Source: Lycorma delicatula
Taxonomy: Eukaryota; Arthropoda; Insecta; Hemiptera; Fulgoridae
Length of the DNA: 64,000 nt
NCBI RefSeq assembly: GCF_047948215.1
Contig: NC_134455.1
Coordinates: 162,980,575-163,044,574, forward strand
Direction of reading: 5' to 3'
The first letter of the stretch is position 1. Each line of letters begins with the position of its first letter. The notes below the pieces were generated by a model. It saw nothing but the letters and a program-made list of their open reading frames with translations, made no database searches and was not told the origin of the DNA. The translations under genes were made by a program, and so were the position numbers. This document shows positions 1-15,300 of this stretch, piece after piece.

Positions 1-489
1 CCTGTAATAGTAGGTTAGTGTTTACAGGAGTCAACCAAGTATGAATTTAGATTTAAATATTATTTTGAATTAACTGATGGAACGTTATAAATGTGAACCT
101 TCTATTTTAAGATTCTGGCTCAAAATATGTTATCAGAAACTGAAAATACAGGTAGTTTTTAATAAAATATTTTGACAATTTATTCACTTAGTTGATTAGC
201 CGATTCTCACACCCACCCGCTTACATCAATGAAGATATGATGAGTGAGAGTTTAAAGAAAAAAGTTTCAATAATAATATGCAAAAAACTATTAATTTTAA
301 TATAGGTTTTATTACAGTATTTTGAGTCAGTAATGGATTTAAAATATTTTGAGCATCTGTATACTTACTGTCATTATCACTGTATCAAGTGTTAATAATC
401 AAGTCTTACGAATTAATTTTAGCACCCAAACTACTGTATTTTAATTTTACTAAAAGTTATTTAAATAAAAATCCTAACAGTGTTTATTG

Positions 490-1700
490 AAATCTGTAAC
501 AATTTTTGTTACAGATAATGTAGAAGACGATCCAAATGCGAAGAGCCGAAAGCAGCAAAGAAATATTAATGTCAAAGAACAGTGTAAGCGAAAACGTAAT
601 TCTGATAAAGAGTATTTTACTTAAAGGAAAAATAGTTTGTGTGAAAAAATGTAATTCATCATGCCTATGTAAACTGAAGTGCAATGAGAAAATTACTGAA
701 GACCAGAGAAATTCGTCATTTAACATGTTTTACAAATGAGAAATTTTCATGCTCAAAATGCTTACATTTCTGGACTTTGTCATCAGACTTTGCCAAAAAA
801 GCATCGTTCAAGAGATGGTAGCAGAGGTACTAAGTGATTAGTGTCAAGTACTATCTGGAGAGTACTTGTCATCTGATACTAGCAGATGACAATATAAATC
901 ACACTATCAGTCACACTATAAAAGAGTTCATAATCCATGTATTGCCTGCCAAATCCAGATAGACAATATCTGCCACAAAATCTGAACATGTGGTTGATGG
1001 ATAAACTATAACCAAGAATACTGTGCTAGTATTAATGTAAACCAGTGTCTATCGCCGAACTTTTTAATTTAGATTTTAATTTACATTTTTACAGGCCTAA
1101 TAAAGATACATGTATCAAATGTTATATTTTCAAAATGAAAATGATTCATCTAAAGATAATGAAGAAAAAAGAGCTCTTTAAATCATCAGAGATTTGCATT
1201 TTTGCAGAGCAGATCTTACTTAGCAGTCCTAAATTTATAAACATTTACATTTGATTTTCAGAAGGCATTACCCATAATATCTCACACTTCTCAGTGGCAT
1301 ATTGTAAGCACAATATGTATGTTTATAATTTTGGATGCCATGAACTTTCTACAGGCAATGGTTTCATTATGTCTGGGATGAACGTGTAGCCTCAAAAGGG
1401 TCTCAAGAAGTAGGTTCCTGCATTGTTAAACATTTACAACAAACAGCCTTCAACAGTGTAAAATGTGTTGCCATGTTTGATTGTTGCAGAGGTCAAAACC
1501 AACACATTAAGATTGCGTTAATTTGTGTACATTATGTGCAGCAAGAAATTAATCATAAATTAATAGTGATTTTGATAAGAGTTGAGCAGTTTTCTATATA
1601 CTCAAATATGTTCCTAACAACTGGTATTCAGCTATTGCTCAGTCAAAGCAAAAGAACCATTTCATGTTGAAGTGGAAGACTTTTCTACTAAAGATCTTTG
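490..1700 (+). pseudogene. Decayed coding remnant of a multicopy insect protein (DUF7869-like)
   Basis: Protein-like pieces appear in a consistent order across shifting frames. They are a Cys-rich basic segment (CVKKCNSSCLCKLKC, about 640-685), AQNAYISGL near 755, HFYRPNKDTCIKC near 1084, YVYNFGCHELS near 1320, WFHYVWDERVASKGS near 1359 and FDCCRGQNQHIKIAL near 1475. From general knowledge, this order (Cys-rich zone, RPNKDTC, W-x-E-x-x-A-S-x-G, then a GQN motif) is that of a high-copy insect family carrying a DUF7869-type domain, often treated as transposon-associated. In-frame stops and at least three frame changes make this copy non-functional. It lies downstream of the host gene on the opposite strand. 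The family is clear to me; the exact Pfam label is from memory and less certain. Confidence 0.7.
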
Positions 1701-3901
1701 TAAAGACTTTTTAAAGAAAAATTAATGAGATTAAAAAATTAAAATTAGGTTTTTATGAAAATTGTTTACTCTTTGATAAAACAATATAAACTGTAACACC
1801 TTGCAATGGTTCAAAAACTGCTAACATCTCTATTTATTTTTACATTATTGACAATAATTAGAATTTTTGTTTACTTTCTTAATTTTTTCCTTTTTTTTAT
1901 TAATATTGCTATTGTCAGTGCATTTAAAAAAATGCAAACCATTTCTATTGAATTGGGATAATGTAAAAATAAGTAACAGTAATGTAAACCAATGACAAAT
2001 AACAGTAATAAAATAACAGCAGATTTGACATAATTAAACAAACAAGTAAAGCAGATCCCTCCTCTTAAATAAAATGATTAATTTTCCTCATGATTATACA
2101 TACCTAGCTTTAATGATTGGCAAAGTCATAATTTTTTTTTGTTGTGGGGTTAAAACAAAAAAGCATTCTGCTGTATAAATAACTAAAGTGATATCAACTC
2201 TTGCATAAATGTACAAAGTTTACCCATAATTTTTTTCCACCCCAATTTTACTGACAGTAATGATAGCACAAAAGGAAAAAAATACTGCATAAATAATTTT
2301 AGCTCTAGACAATGGATGTAAATTTATTATATTTTACAAAACTACTAACATATTTTATTAATTTCTATTGTTAAATAAATTACATTAATTTATCACTGTA
2401 TACTAAAAAAAGTACATTTAAGTTAATAAAAATGTCTGTACTCTATGAATCTAATTCTTTAGAAATAAATCTTAAAACATACTAGTAGCCATGAAGGCAG
2501 CCAGAGTGGATGTTCAGAGTATCTAGGCTATTTTCAAACTATTGTTATTGTATGTTTAACTTTTGAAATCATAAGTGATAGTTGAAAATGAAAATGAACA
2601 TAAAAGTTATGAACAACATGTGTATCATTCTTTCTTAACATTAATGATCACACAGTTTTATTATTAAGTACAACTTAAAACCATATTACAACTTAATAAT
2701 ACAAGCACTATTAATTTAATTGTACAGGGGTTCCAAAACCCCTGTAGAGAAATAGTTCTCTACCCTCCATTTAAAAGCATAGTTCAGAACCCCTTCCCCA
2801 CTAAACTGGCTGTCACAATAACAGCATTAAATTCTCGTTGTATAAAGCTAAATATAGCTTTCTTATTGTAACAGCTTTAATTTTTTAGTATACATCTCTA
2901 ACACTCATTTTACTATATGCCTAATTAAATAACCTACTCAAATTAAAATTTAGAACAAGGTTCAAAAAATATTCTCATTTTAAAAAAATTCATGACATAC
3001 TACTAAAAGAGATAGATTTACTCATAGAAACATGTAGCCAAATACTTTAAGAAGAAACGTAGTATATTAATATTAAGTATAATTTATTTTAAACAATCTT
3101 TATTTTGTCAATATTCCTTGCATAAAAAATGAGTACAAACATCTGGAACAATTTTTAAAAATAGTTTAATGGTTAACTTTGCTAATATTTCTCTTTTACA
3201 AGAGAATATATGCTTCAATTTTTAATTTATAGAACCAAAACCTTAATTTTTTCATTACAGAATTACACTGCATGAAGTTTCATTTTTATATAACCATTAA
3301 AAGCAGTTATTGAATTTAAAATAATGACTTATTACAACTGTATAAAAAACAGACCTGTTCAGAATCAAAAAGCTTTATTAATATAATACAAAATATAATA
3401 AATAATATTTACAAATATATTATGATCAGGTAAACAATTAATAATGCTAAATAAATATACGGTATTTAGAAAAGGGATATTTATCATAGATACATACCTT
3501 TAACAAAACATCATCCATACTAAATATCAAATAACTAATAAATTTTCTTTTAACTAAAACATAAAAACTAACGAATAAATAAATAAGTAATTAAATACTT
3601 CATGTGTGTTGGTAATTATTACAAAGAATGTACCAACAAATCTTAACTAGAATTTAAAAAAAAGAACAAAATAACATAAAGAAACACAAATACATTAAAT
3701 TTTAATTTGAATAAAAGAAAACCAAAAGACAATATCTGTAGACCGAGATCATAAATTATTTTCACATAACATGATATGCAGCCTATATTCAGTCTTGTTT
3801 ACCTTAATAATAAATTATTTATATATAGTCTTTTCATAAGGTTTACTTACATAGTACCCATTTATATTAGTAACCAGTCACTAGTCTAGCTAAGCTAATC
3901 A
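1701..3901. other. AT-rich non-coding DNA downstream of the host gene
   Basis: No coding pattern is visible. The 3' UTR of the minus-strand host gene must begin at 3901 and run leftwards, but I could not fix a polyadenylation site. A perfect inverted repeat with 10-bp arms and a 4-nt loop (TACAGGGGTT, then ccaa, then its complement) lies at 2723-2746. Confidence 0.5.
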
Positions 3902-4127
3902 TTAATAAACCTTCAGTTGATTCTTATCATCAAATCCAGCAGAATGTCCAGCGTTTCGCACAATAAAACTATTACCATCATAATGCATTCGACGTTCACC
4001 ACGACGCACAAATAGATGAGATGTCTGACCCATGGATGCAGTGCAGTGCAAGAATGGAGTAGTAAGTGATGCTGTACCATTAGTGGGAGAGGTTCGAATC
4101 TGATACTTGTTACTGTTTCGAGCAATT
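3902..4127 (-). CDS. Host gene exon 6 (stop codon)
   Basis: Completes the Arg codon and encodes the last 74 residues (IARNSNKYQI to QLKVY), ending in TAA at 3904-3902. The acceptor is TTTCCAG. The end reads as beta strands (SHLFVRRGERRMHYDG, SFIVRNAGHSAGF). Confidence 0.87.
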
Positions 4128-7100
4128 CTGGAAATAATCATTATTTAATAAAACACATTTTCTTTCATAATTACCTAATCAGAATACTAAGAAAGCATTT
4201 AAGAATAGGTACAAGATTTCAAATCTAAATGTGTCTCATTAAAATAAACACATTCTGAAATTCATTAGATTTTGCCACGACAAACCCAGATAATAAGCTC
4301 TAATATGGCATTGATTACAAATTGAAATAATACGCTTTTCTTTTCATTTTTTTTCTTTTTTTTTTTTGGTTAAATGCTACTATAAACAGTAAATTATTCT
4401 TTGCAACTTAAACAAAATTTTAATTATTTATACAATTATATAAGTTACTGAAACAAAATGGGTATAATTTTCCCCCAAAAATAAACTAATCTGTATAGTT
4501 TTTGTTAAATCTCCAGTAGACCATATACAGGTTAAATAATTTTGTTCAATTTAATTCCAAAATAAAATATTGACAACAATGAATGACATTTTAGAAAATT
4601 TGTTTCAGCTGATTCTGCATTTGAAAAGGGATTTAGTACAACTATTACAGAAATTTAACGTAAAATATCATTTCTGCAAATTATAGTAATATCCATACAG
4701 TGACTTCTATCTTAATTTTACAAAAAAATTACTTGTTAGAAAGGTAAAAAATCATTAGATTCAATACCAGTATAGGGTCTTAATCCTACAGATCTAAAAT
4801 ACTAAATACTGGTGAGTAGGACAAAATGTTTCACAAGTCAAAGTATGTGAAACATGGTGAAAAAAATTTAATCTTTAGAAGAATTAAAAAAAATTACTCA
4901 GGTCTGATATTTTCCAAGATTATGGAATAAAATACTACCAATATTTCCCAGTTTCATTTCTCTGTAAGCAGAACCACCACCCTTTAGTTCTATTTCTGAC
5001 CTAGAGTGAAAATTAAAATTTTAATAAGAGAAAAAGTCTGTCATAAGGCTTAAAATATTTGTACCTGACAAGGCCATCTGGAGTCTGTGAGATGCGTATG
5101 TTGTTAATAATCCAGTTTTCAATTCCTTCATCAGTAGTCCAATATTGTGCTGCTCGCAATGTGTCTACAGCTTCTTGAACATGTAATGGGCCATGGCGAC
5201 AATCATTGTAGAAAATTGGAAGAGAAAAATCATAATTCATGTCAGAAAAAGTATCAGTAGTCGTTCTAGTCCCAGCTGAGTCAACAAGATACACAAGAGC
5301 ACATTGTTCAGATGTAAAACTCACTCCTTTGTACCACATTTTTGCATATCTGCAATATAATCAGATTTGAATGAGTAGTTTGATTTAATAATAAATTTTA
5401 AAATGTTTTACTTGCATCTGTAGTATGGAGTCATTTCAAAGAATTAGAATGATATCATTAGTGTACTTGTAAAGGATGTAGAAAACATGTTATAATATTG
5501 CTATTTACAATACTGGTTTAAACATCGTAAAAATGGTGTTTTATTCATAAAAATCATTAAGTAAAAATATTAATATAGGATTTTGTTTTAAAATTCATTT
5601 TATACATCCTACAAATGGGAAAATTCTGTGAAGATTTCTGAATTCATATTAGTTGCAATGCCTAGTTTCAGTTTGGTAGCAATTGCTCTACTGACATTAC
5701 ATCAAATTACAGCTGGTATATTATTTCCTAAAAAAATTATAATTTTTTATTAGTTACAAAAATTCATAATGGACACAAAGATGGGAAAAATCATATTCAA
5801 AATTGTAAATATTATATTTTTAAAAGGACACACATGCATGCGCACGCACGCACATACACACACAGTATGTGTCCTAATGAGCACATGTGATGAGTTATTA
5901 TGCATTAAAAATGCTCTAAAAACATATGGCCTTTTAAATAAAGTGGTTTGTTGGTGGCATGGATGCAAGTGATTTATGACACTATGAAAAATGATACACA
6001 GTAATAATGACATTTTCTATGTCAATATTTAAAGTTATAATAATAAAGGAGAAAAAAGAAGTTTTAATATTCTAAGAAATAAATATTAAAAGTAAATTAT
6101 ATATTTTACAACAAATTAATCTCTAATAAAGAGACAGCCATTTTGCAATGATAAACAGAATGGATGGAAGGTTACAGGAATTTAATTAACCATGAAAATT
6201 TATTAAAGGAGCCCCCTTCTAACTACACTGATAAACATAAGTTTTGTTTCCTAACATGCAATACATGATTAAAGGATCCTTTTTATTAAAGGATTTTTTT
6301 TTTCATTTTTCAACATAAAGTTAGCAATTTAACCTACTATATTGTATTTTTTAGCTCAGTTTTTATCGTTTAACTTTGTTAACATAATTTGTAAACTATA
6401 AATAAACAATACTAGACAAGAATTAAACCGTATCAGTCACATATTATGACATTATATCTAATACCAATGAGTGAGTCTTCATGGACAGATTAATAGTGCC
6501 TGTGTAGGTGAAAACATGTAGCTCAAAAACACAACTGTGTTGTTTGTATTAAGCACTGGATTTAATTTTGTTCAGTCTTATTTTGTGTGCTCCTAATATA
6601 GTATGCACTAATTGTTCTGTATATTTAAGAGGATGGCTGAAAGGTACACAGAAGGCTTTGCCATTTGGTGTACCTAAGAATAATGTAACCAATTGTTATT
6701 TTTGTTTAATAAGTGAAAGCGCAATGAAGAATCAGGCAGTATTGAAGAAGACAACAATGATTGATTTTGAATTATCTTCCAATAAGCCACATCACAAGGT
6801 GAATTAAATGACTTGGTTAGGGATTTAAAGACTGCAAGGTTGGAAGAATTTACTTTAAAAAAATCTGGGCTTTCGAAGCAGACAAAAAGAACTTTCTCAG
6901 TACTTTATTGATGAGAATAATTTTGTTTATTCATAAATATTGACAAATTCATAAAAATTAGAACTGGCACCTTTTCATAAATTCATCCAAGTATAGTTTA
7001 AAAGTGGTTCTACTACACAATGGTAATAAATATCTTTCGATACCAATCACTGGTATTAATTTGAAAGACATGATGTGATGAAAAACATTCTTGAAAAAAT

Positions 7101-10100
7101 ACATTATAAAAAAACATAGCTGGAACATATGTGGTATTTGAAAGTTATAACGATTTTGTTAGGCTAGGCTACGCAAAGTACATGTGATTTCTTTGTAAAT
7201 GGGACAGCCGAACTAGAGATAAACATTATGTTACCAAAGAGTGGAAGAAACAAGACATAGTCCAAATGAGAAAAATATTTTTCATGAGCCCTTAGTTGAA
7301 CCCAAAAAATATTTTTACCTCCTCTCCATATCAAGCTAGGACTTATGAAAAATTCTGTAAAAGCAAAGAAGGATAGTCCCGGATTTTTGTACATCAGGCA
7401 GAAATTTCCAATTGTAAGTGAAGGAAAAATTAAAGAAGGAATCTTTGTTGGTCCTCAAATAAGATAGTTGGTCAAAGATGATGTATTTAATGCAATGTTA
7501 AATAATGAAGAAAGTACAGCTTAGGCTTCATTTAAAGAAGTCTGCAGAAATTTTCCGGCAAACAAAAATCTGACAATTACCATGATATTGTTAATCAACT
7601 TCTTACTTCATACAGAGCTGTGGGATGTAATAGGTCACATCTGGAATTTTTCCAGGCAACCTCAGAGACCTAAGTGATGAACATTGTTAATATTTTACAC
7701 AAAGACATTTCGGTGATGGAAAACCGCTATAAAGGGAAACTGAATACTAAAATGCTTGCCAATTACTGTTGAACATTAATTCGGGCTATTTATAAAAGAA
7801 AAGCATCAGCTTTTAAATTATAAATTTTACAGATTTAACTATATTTTCCTTTATTTTTTTTTGAAGCATAATTTATTTAAAACTAAGGGTTACCGAAAAA
7901 TTGTATTTACAGATTTGTAATGTACATAGAAAAAAGCAATTCAAGAAATGGTCACACTTGGAGAAATTAAGATGAGAGCGTTCAATTGTAGTCTACCAAT
8001 TTTAACATAAGCTTCATAGGTCTGAATCAAAGTAGGAATTAAAATTGTGAGAGAAATTGAGAGGTATGATAAATATTTTGAGGATGGGGATTAGAAATAA
8101 ATATGAGTCAAAAGTAAAAGTACAAAATACAGGACAGCAAAACAACTAAAGTGCTCATGCAGAGGAGGACACATTTAATAAGGAGGTTTGAAAGATTGAG
8201 TTTTTAAAGCTATAAAAAACACAATAGACAAAAATTCTTAGATGTAAGAAAGTACACAAAAATAAACAATGAAAATATATAATGAAAAAACAAAACGATT
8301 TGATTAAAGTTCATATTTAAATTTAATTATTCACATTATTATTATTATTATTATTCAAATTATGGTATTAAAAACAATAGTTTATCTACCAACAGATTAT
8401 AACAGCAGAATATTTATTTTTTTCCTGGGTATCACTCAGGAAAAGAAAATTTTAGAGTGAAATAAAAGTCTTATTTTCAACATAAATTCACACAAAATTT
8501 GTTGGTTTTAAAAAAGTTTTAAATCAAAAAACTTTCTACCGAATTGATTCAAAACTTTCTGCAGAATTTTAATTGTAAAATTTAAGTACAAAATATCAAA
8601 AAGTTATTATTGCCCAAATTCCAAGTACAGTGCATATTTCAGATCTGTTAAACATGACATTATTATTCAGAAATACTACAAATGTTTAATAAGTCAAAAA
8701 TCCTACTATGAAATTAAAACTACATTAACCTAGAAATTAAAATTTGTAGAAATGTTTTAATCCTACACAGTTTTTGCTAATTTTTAATCGTTTCTTCAAA
8801 TTTTTAAACAGAAATCAATTGGTTTATTAAAATTATGTTAATGTATACTTTAAAATTTAATAGTAAAACATCTCACTGTAAAATATTGAAAGAATGTTAT
8901 CAAAATAATATATTCAATTTATGATGAATCTGTTCTTATGTTGTTTTTGCCAAATGTTTCATGTAGTGATTTGTAAAATTTGGTTGTTTTGAGTAATTCT
9001 TGTACTTTTCTTTACATCCACCCATATATAAGTGCATGTGTGCCCAGTCTGTCCAATGTAACATTTTAGTGCTATCATTGCAGTTTAATTTGAGCATCTT
9101 TTGTAGTTTGTTTTAAGATATTAGTTTGTTATTAGTTAAAAGTATTAAGATACTTTTCAGTATTTAGTATTCTGATATAGTAAAATAAATAAATTTTTAA
9201 AACACATTTTCATGCTGCGCCAGAAATTTTATAAATATATAATCAGAGTACTGGAGTAAAGGATCCTCCCTAATCCCAAAGAAAAGATAGTACTACTGAA
9301 TATCACACTGCGTTTCAGATACCAATTTGCATCAGTTTAAATAAATAAGCTATATACATCATCTGTAATACCACAAATTTAGTGTAATACCACCAAATTT
9401 ACATTGCAATACAGTGCTTTAACTAAAAGAATGGTACACACATTTATCAATTACAAACTGGAAAACCAGATTTTTTTCAGAAAAAACAGCAAGAATTTTA
9501 AAATGGATGATTTCAATTAGATAACACCAGAAAAACTGTTTACAGACCACTTACTTTGAGAATGTCCAAAGATCATAACTGTTTTTACTAACTTAATTCA
9601 CCACAAAACCAACAATTTTGGCATTATGTTTGTAATGAAATTTAAAGTCCGTGTGATGAAATTCTAAACATCAAAGAATCAAATTTTAAGAATTCACCTT
9701 TTAATATTCATAAAAAAACAAATTCTTACCTTATTAAAATTTCGTTTAAATCATTATGAAATTGAAATGGCACGTTCAAATTAAATTGTTTTTCCCTGGG
9801 CTCTGTTTCTTTCATTGAGTCTTAGTTCACATAAGTGATCATTCTTCTATAAATTGACTTAAAGTACTTATTTTTCACCCGATAACAGCTTTTTATTTAT
9901 GAACATAAAATGAAAACATGCCACCAACCTATAAAAGAGAGACCACTTAGTCCGGTAGAAAAAAATCATTATTTGGCCAAAACCTGAAAATAAACTTGCA
10001 GAAGTATTTGAAGAAAATTGTAGAATGTTATTGCTTGAACAAAAAAAAACTCTTGTGATTTTACAGACAGACTGACAAATAACAAAAATTTTTTCCCCCA

Positions 10101-12297
10101 TTTTTTATGAAAAACATGAATCCTACAAGGAAAATGCAGATGTTAATTGTATGATACTTAAAATTTTTTCCTTTATCAGTTTTAATAGTTGAGAATTTTA
10201 AATTAATGACCGCTTTTGTGTGAATTTTTACATCCTTGTAGCATAATGGACCATTATGGCTAACTTCACAGTTTAATTATTTCAAGTTTAATTACTATGA
10301 CCATTAAATAAGGGAAACTTAACTGAAAAATACTGTGTCATTGAATGATATTTATTACATTACTGGTTTTCATGGAAAATGGCCGTGTCATTGTTTTTAG
10401 GCTGTCTATGCAGTATCTCTTTCCTAACTTATCCTACCTTTTCAGATACACTACCTGTATGGAATGTTGGCAAGTGCATTTAGAGATTACATTATAAATA
10501 GACAATTGAAGAGATGAGAAGAAAATGTACAAAAGGGTAAAAGGCTGAAAAAAAAAGGACTAGAAATTTTAAATTAAAAAGTACAAGTTTATAGATTACT
10601 TTGTAAAAAAACATCAAGTCGTGTCTTTAGTTGTAAAGAATTTAGAAAAATGTTTTAATTTTTCTAAAGAAAGATATACAAAGAAAGAGATAGATAGATA
10701 GTTGTAACAACCAAGAAAAACTGAAGGATCATACTTTTTTTATGAAATTAAATAGTGTACAGGACCTCTAACAGTTTTAATATTAGTGAAATATTAGCAA
10801 AAAATTTAGTTGCTCCCAGTAATGCATTTTACTAATGAGCAATTTGCTGTACTGTTCAGGATATATTTTTCATTTCAATTCATCATTACACATTTTTGCA
10901 TGAATGATCTAGTAGAAAATCTTCAATATTGTATTTGTAACAACCTGTGTAAAAATAAAAAATGTTTAATCATAATATGACCTGTTCTCCAAAATAAAAG
11001 ATTCTGGAGCAGATGAAGAGTGAAATGATAGCTAACATTCTCCAAACAGCCAATAATAGGTTTTTTATTAATAAACACCTATAACATCAAATAAAAAACC
11101 ATGTAGAACAAAAATAATGTTTCTTGTGATTAGGACTGCACCTGACTCATGATTCTATAAGAATAAAAAATACTAATCTTATCAAAAACTGACAAAGGAA
11201 CAAAATAGTTTTAAGTTTCCCATTACACAATTTCTTTTCTTACAAATATTATCTTATAGATTTTCACACTAAGTGGAGAAACTTGAAATGGCTAGCTTGT
11301 CAGCCTCTATTTGAAGAGATTAAGAATTTTTTACATTTTTTCAGAGAATTTGTAAATATTTTTTTACAGATATTTCTTGTTTAAGCAATAATCTTCTTCT
11401 GTAATGTTTAATTCCAGGCCCAAGTTTAATTCTACCGGTCTAATTTGGTCCAAGATCCTCTGCAGTACTGATGTGTTAGAAAAAAATAATGGAAAGAGAT
11501 TTTTATCTTGTGCCATGATCAAAGTGGGAATTTTTTATTATGGCACATTTTTACACTCAATCCCAAAACCACAATATACTTTTATGATGCCAAATTAACA
11601 TTTTTTCATAAATGCCAATAAAAGTAACTATTTCACTTAAAACTGATTTGACTCCATGAGGTGGGGCAGATGTTACCAAGCAGTTGCATTTCAGATTGCT
11701 TTGGCATCAGATAAGAGATGTACTCCTACCCCTGGCAGGCACTACAGTCCTTTTAATTATTAGCCTCTTAAATTTGTAAGAGGAGAAGAACAGAAGAAAG
11801 AGAGCAAATATATTGCCTAAATATAATGTCATGACATAAATGTGATAAATAAAATAAGCTCAGTCTGTCTTCTAATGGTCATAATTTTCAGGTCTTTATT
11901 ATCATGCAACAATTACACTAGTCATTCAGCCATTTTCCATGACCAGTGATCAGTTATTCTCTATTCATTTCTAAGGTCTTTTCATTACCCTAACAAATCA
12001 CACTAGCCTTCCTGCACTTCAGCTAAGTGAATGAGTTCTCAGAGAAGTTCTAATGGAGCTAACCTTAAACCTCACTGTTGTTCAACTACACTACCTTTGA
12101 AGCTACATGCTTTGATTAGCTGTTAGTGCCGAAAATTACCCAGTTGCTCTTTCTTTTTTTTATGGTCTAAACAATTATTTTTATCTGCTCAATGGCAGAT
12201 TTATTCACTCTACCTTGCTGCATCATATGATTTTTGTTTCTACATTAATCCCCCTCACAAACACACACCCCCACACCCACAGGCACATGCATGCATG

Positions 12298-12350
<53 letters not shown>

Positions 12351-15300
12351 CACTTATACCATGATACATTTGTACATTAATACCATGAAACTCCATTAAC
12401 ATTGACTGTACATAAAAGATGGCAGACTCAAATAATATTATTCTATGGACTCACTGAACGCTTTTGTATCATTAATTGTGGTAGTTATAATCATTAAATG
12501 CATTAATATTGATAATTGTACAACTGATATCAATAATTACAATATAACAATTTTCTCTTCTGTTAACTATGAATATCTAGATTTCCTTTTTAATTTTTAC
12601 AACCTACAATTAATTTATAAATATAGTTACCTCCATTAATTATAGATATTGCATTTATTCCTGCTTTCTATCTACTTTTTCCTATAATCTAAATATTCTT
12701 TCTAAATTTTGTTTTGGAGATTATCCCAACAAGAGTGGTTATCAATTTTTAATATGCTCTGTCATTAATTCAATCAAAGTTCAGATACTGCTTTTTCAAA
12801 ACTCTAAATTACAGAGTATTAAGCTCTACATATAAATTTTTTGCACTATGTTTATTCATTTAGTATGTTTAATATTCTTAAATTTCATAATGTTTAACTG
12901 TGTAAGTCAATTGAGGGCAAATTTGTATGTTACAATTTGTACCTTGTATAAATCAATGCTTCTATAAACTTGTAAGCAAAACCTGATTTTATGATTAGTG
13001 CTTACATGTGTTGACCATACACCAAACTGGTGTCCTATCAATAAGTAGTAGTTCAATTAGTACTTCATAGCAGGATCATCTAGAACAACAGAACCACTGA
13101 GGATGGAAATTCCATAATAAGTTATTAATCATACTGTAAGTACTGCAATGGATACAATATAGTCATAACCAGTTTTATTACAAAGATTTTTTTTGCAAAT
13201 AGCTTGATGGCTATTTTAAGAGAAAATATGACAAGAATTTCATTTGCTGAAAACTATTCTATAGCATATTATTGACCATGCAACTCTTCTTTTTAGCTTG
13301 ATTAATTTGCATCCCTTGTTAATATAAATTATAGATTGTATTTATGGATCACTCATGGCCAGATATGTTTATCAGAACCCAACATCATAGAATGGTGGTC
13401 GAAGAACATTATCAAGGAGTCAATTAAAACAGCATTTCTCAATTTGGAGGTCACAGCCCCCAAAGGGGCCACTTTGATATGAGAGGGGGATCATAAAATC
13501 AGCCTACAACTTACACAAACAATAATGAAATCATTTTATGAGAAAAAATATTATTATAAACATTTTACTAATACTAAAATTTATAAGTACACATGTAAAG
13601 AACATAAATTAATGAGATAATTGTATTTATTTTTCACTTAAAAGTTTTTCAATTATGTGGATCTATGTAAGAAACTCTCAAATGCAAATTGTTTTCAAGT
13701 GATAAAAAACAATTCCAATATTTAGTTTTAGCACAAGCATAGATGAAAAACCCTTTTCATAGAGCTATATTTTCAATGCTTTTGTGACAATTTCCATATC
13801 ACTTCGACAAGCAAGTCAAAACTTGATCTAAGATTCACATCTTCAGATGTGAATTGTAATTAAACATTTTTTTGGCAGATATTTTGATGAGCTGGTCATG
13901 AATCTCAACTGGTAACTTAGCAGCTGCAACAATGCATTCACTAAATGGATTCAGTGTTCAAGAAATCATTTTTATCTTCCAGGAAATACTCAACTCATCT
14001 TTAGCTTGTACAAATGCATCTTCACGCTATCCAAGCTGTGGTTAATAATAGTTTTTTCTTCATCCAAATTTTTCTCAATTGGAAAAAGGGTGGAAAAAAT
14101 CAAAATTTTTGCTTTGAAGGTGAATTAATCCACATATCAAGCTTAACGAAAGCATGAACTTTGTCTAACATTAATGAAATGTATTTATCATATCCTTGTA
14201 AATTCATGTTCAAGTCATTTAAATGCAAAAAAACATCAGCTAAGTAAGCCAACAATAACATATACTCATTCTGTAATAACATTGTTGGCATTTATTTATC
14301 CTGGAAAAATATTAATTCGCTCGCAATTCCAAAAACCAGGTTAACACACTTTCCTCCATGATAACCATCTGACTTCTGCATGGAAAAGTAGGTATTTTTT
14401 TTCTATACATTTTATCGCATAGTTTAGAAAACAGTCTATTCTGTAATGGTAAACTTTTAATACCATTTTTACAGCTTTACAAAAATTTTTTTGAGATTTT
14501 CCAGCATATTTTTAATGGCAAGAGAAGATTTTTCATGTCTGTGAAGGAATCAGTACATCCATTCCACTCTTGGATTACATTTTGTCCAATCTGTTATAGG
14601 TTTTTTTTAGCTTCATAAAAAACAATGAAAAGACATTGTCTTGTTGTATGACCAGGTATTGATTTGCTGGCACTGGTTTGCACAATACATTTCTTTGATT
14701 GATCTGTTCCTATCGCATTCATATCTCACTTTTGCTGAATTATCTGATCACAAACATTGGCAGCCATGTCATTGATTCGCCTTGATACTGTGTCATTAGA
14801 AAGTAGAACCTTTTTGCTTCAGTCATACCTACATGCTGACCATATAAATTGCAAAAGGCATGAGTTTCTGTGATCTATGGTGTTTGTTGGACATCTTAAC
14901 TACTCTAATGCTACAAGATAAATGCTTCAAGTGTACTTTTATCAGTGCATCTTGATTTACAAATAGCTTGTTGTCAAAATAGGCAAGAGAAGATTTTTCA
15001 TGTCTGTGAAGGAATCAGTACATCCATTCCACTCTTGGATTACATTTTGTCCATCTGTTATAGGTTTTTTTTAGCTTCATAAAAAACAATGAAAAGACAT
15101 TGTCTTGTTGTATGACCAGGTATTGATTTGCTGGCACTGGTTTGCACAATACATTTCTTTGATTGATCTGTTCCTATCGCATTCATATCTCACTTTTGCT
15201 GAATTATCTGATCACAAACATTGGCAGCCATGTCATTGATTCGCCTTGATACTGTGTCATTAGAAAGTAGAACCTTTTTGCTTCAGTCATACCTACATGC

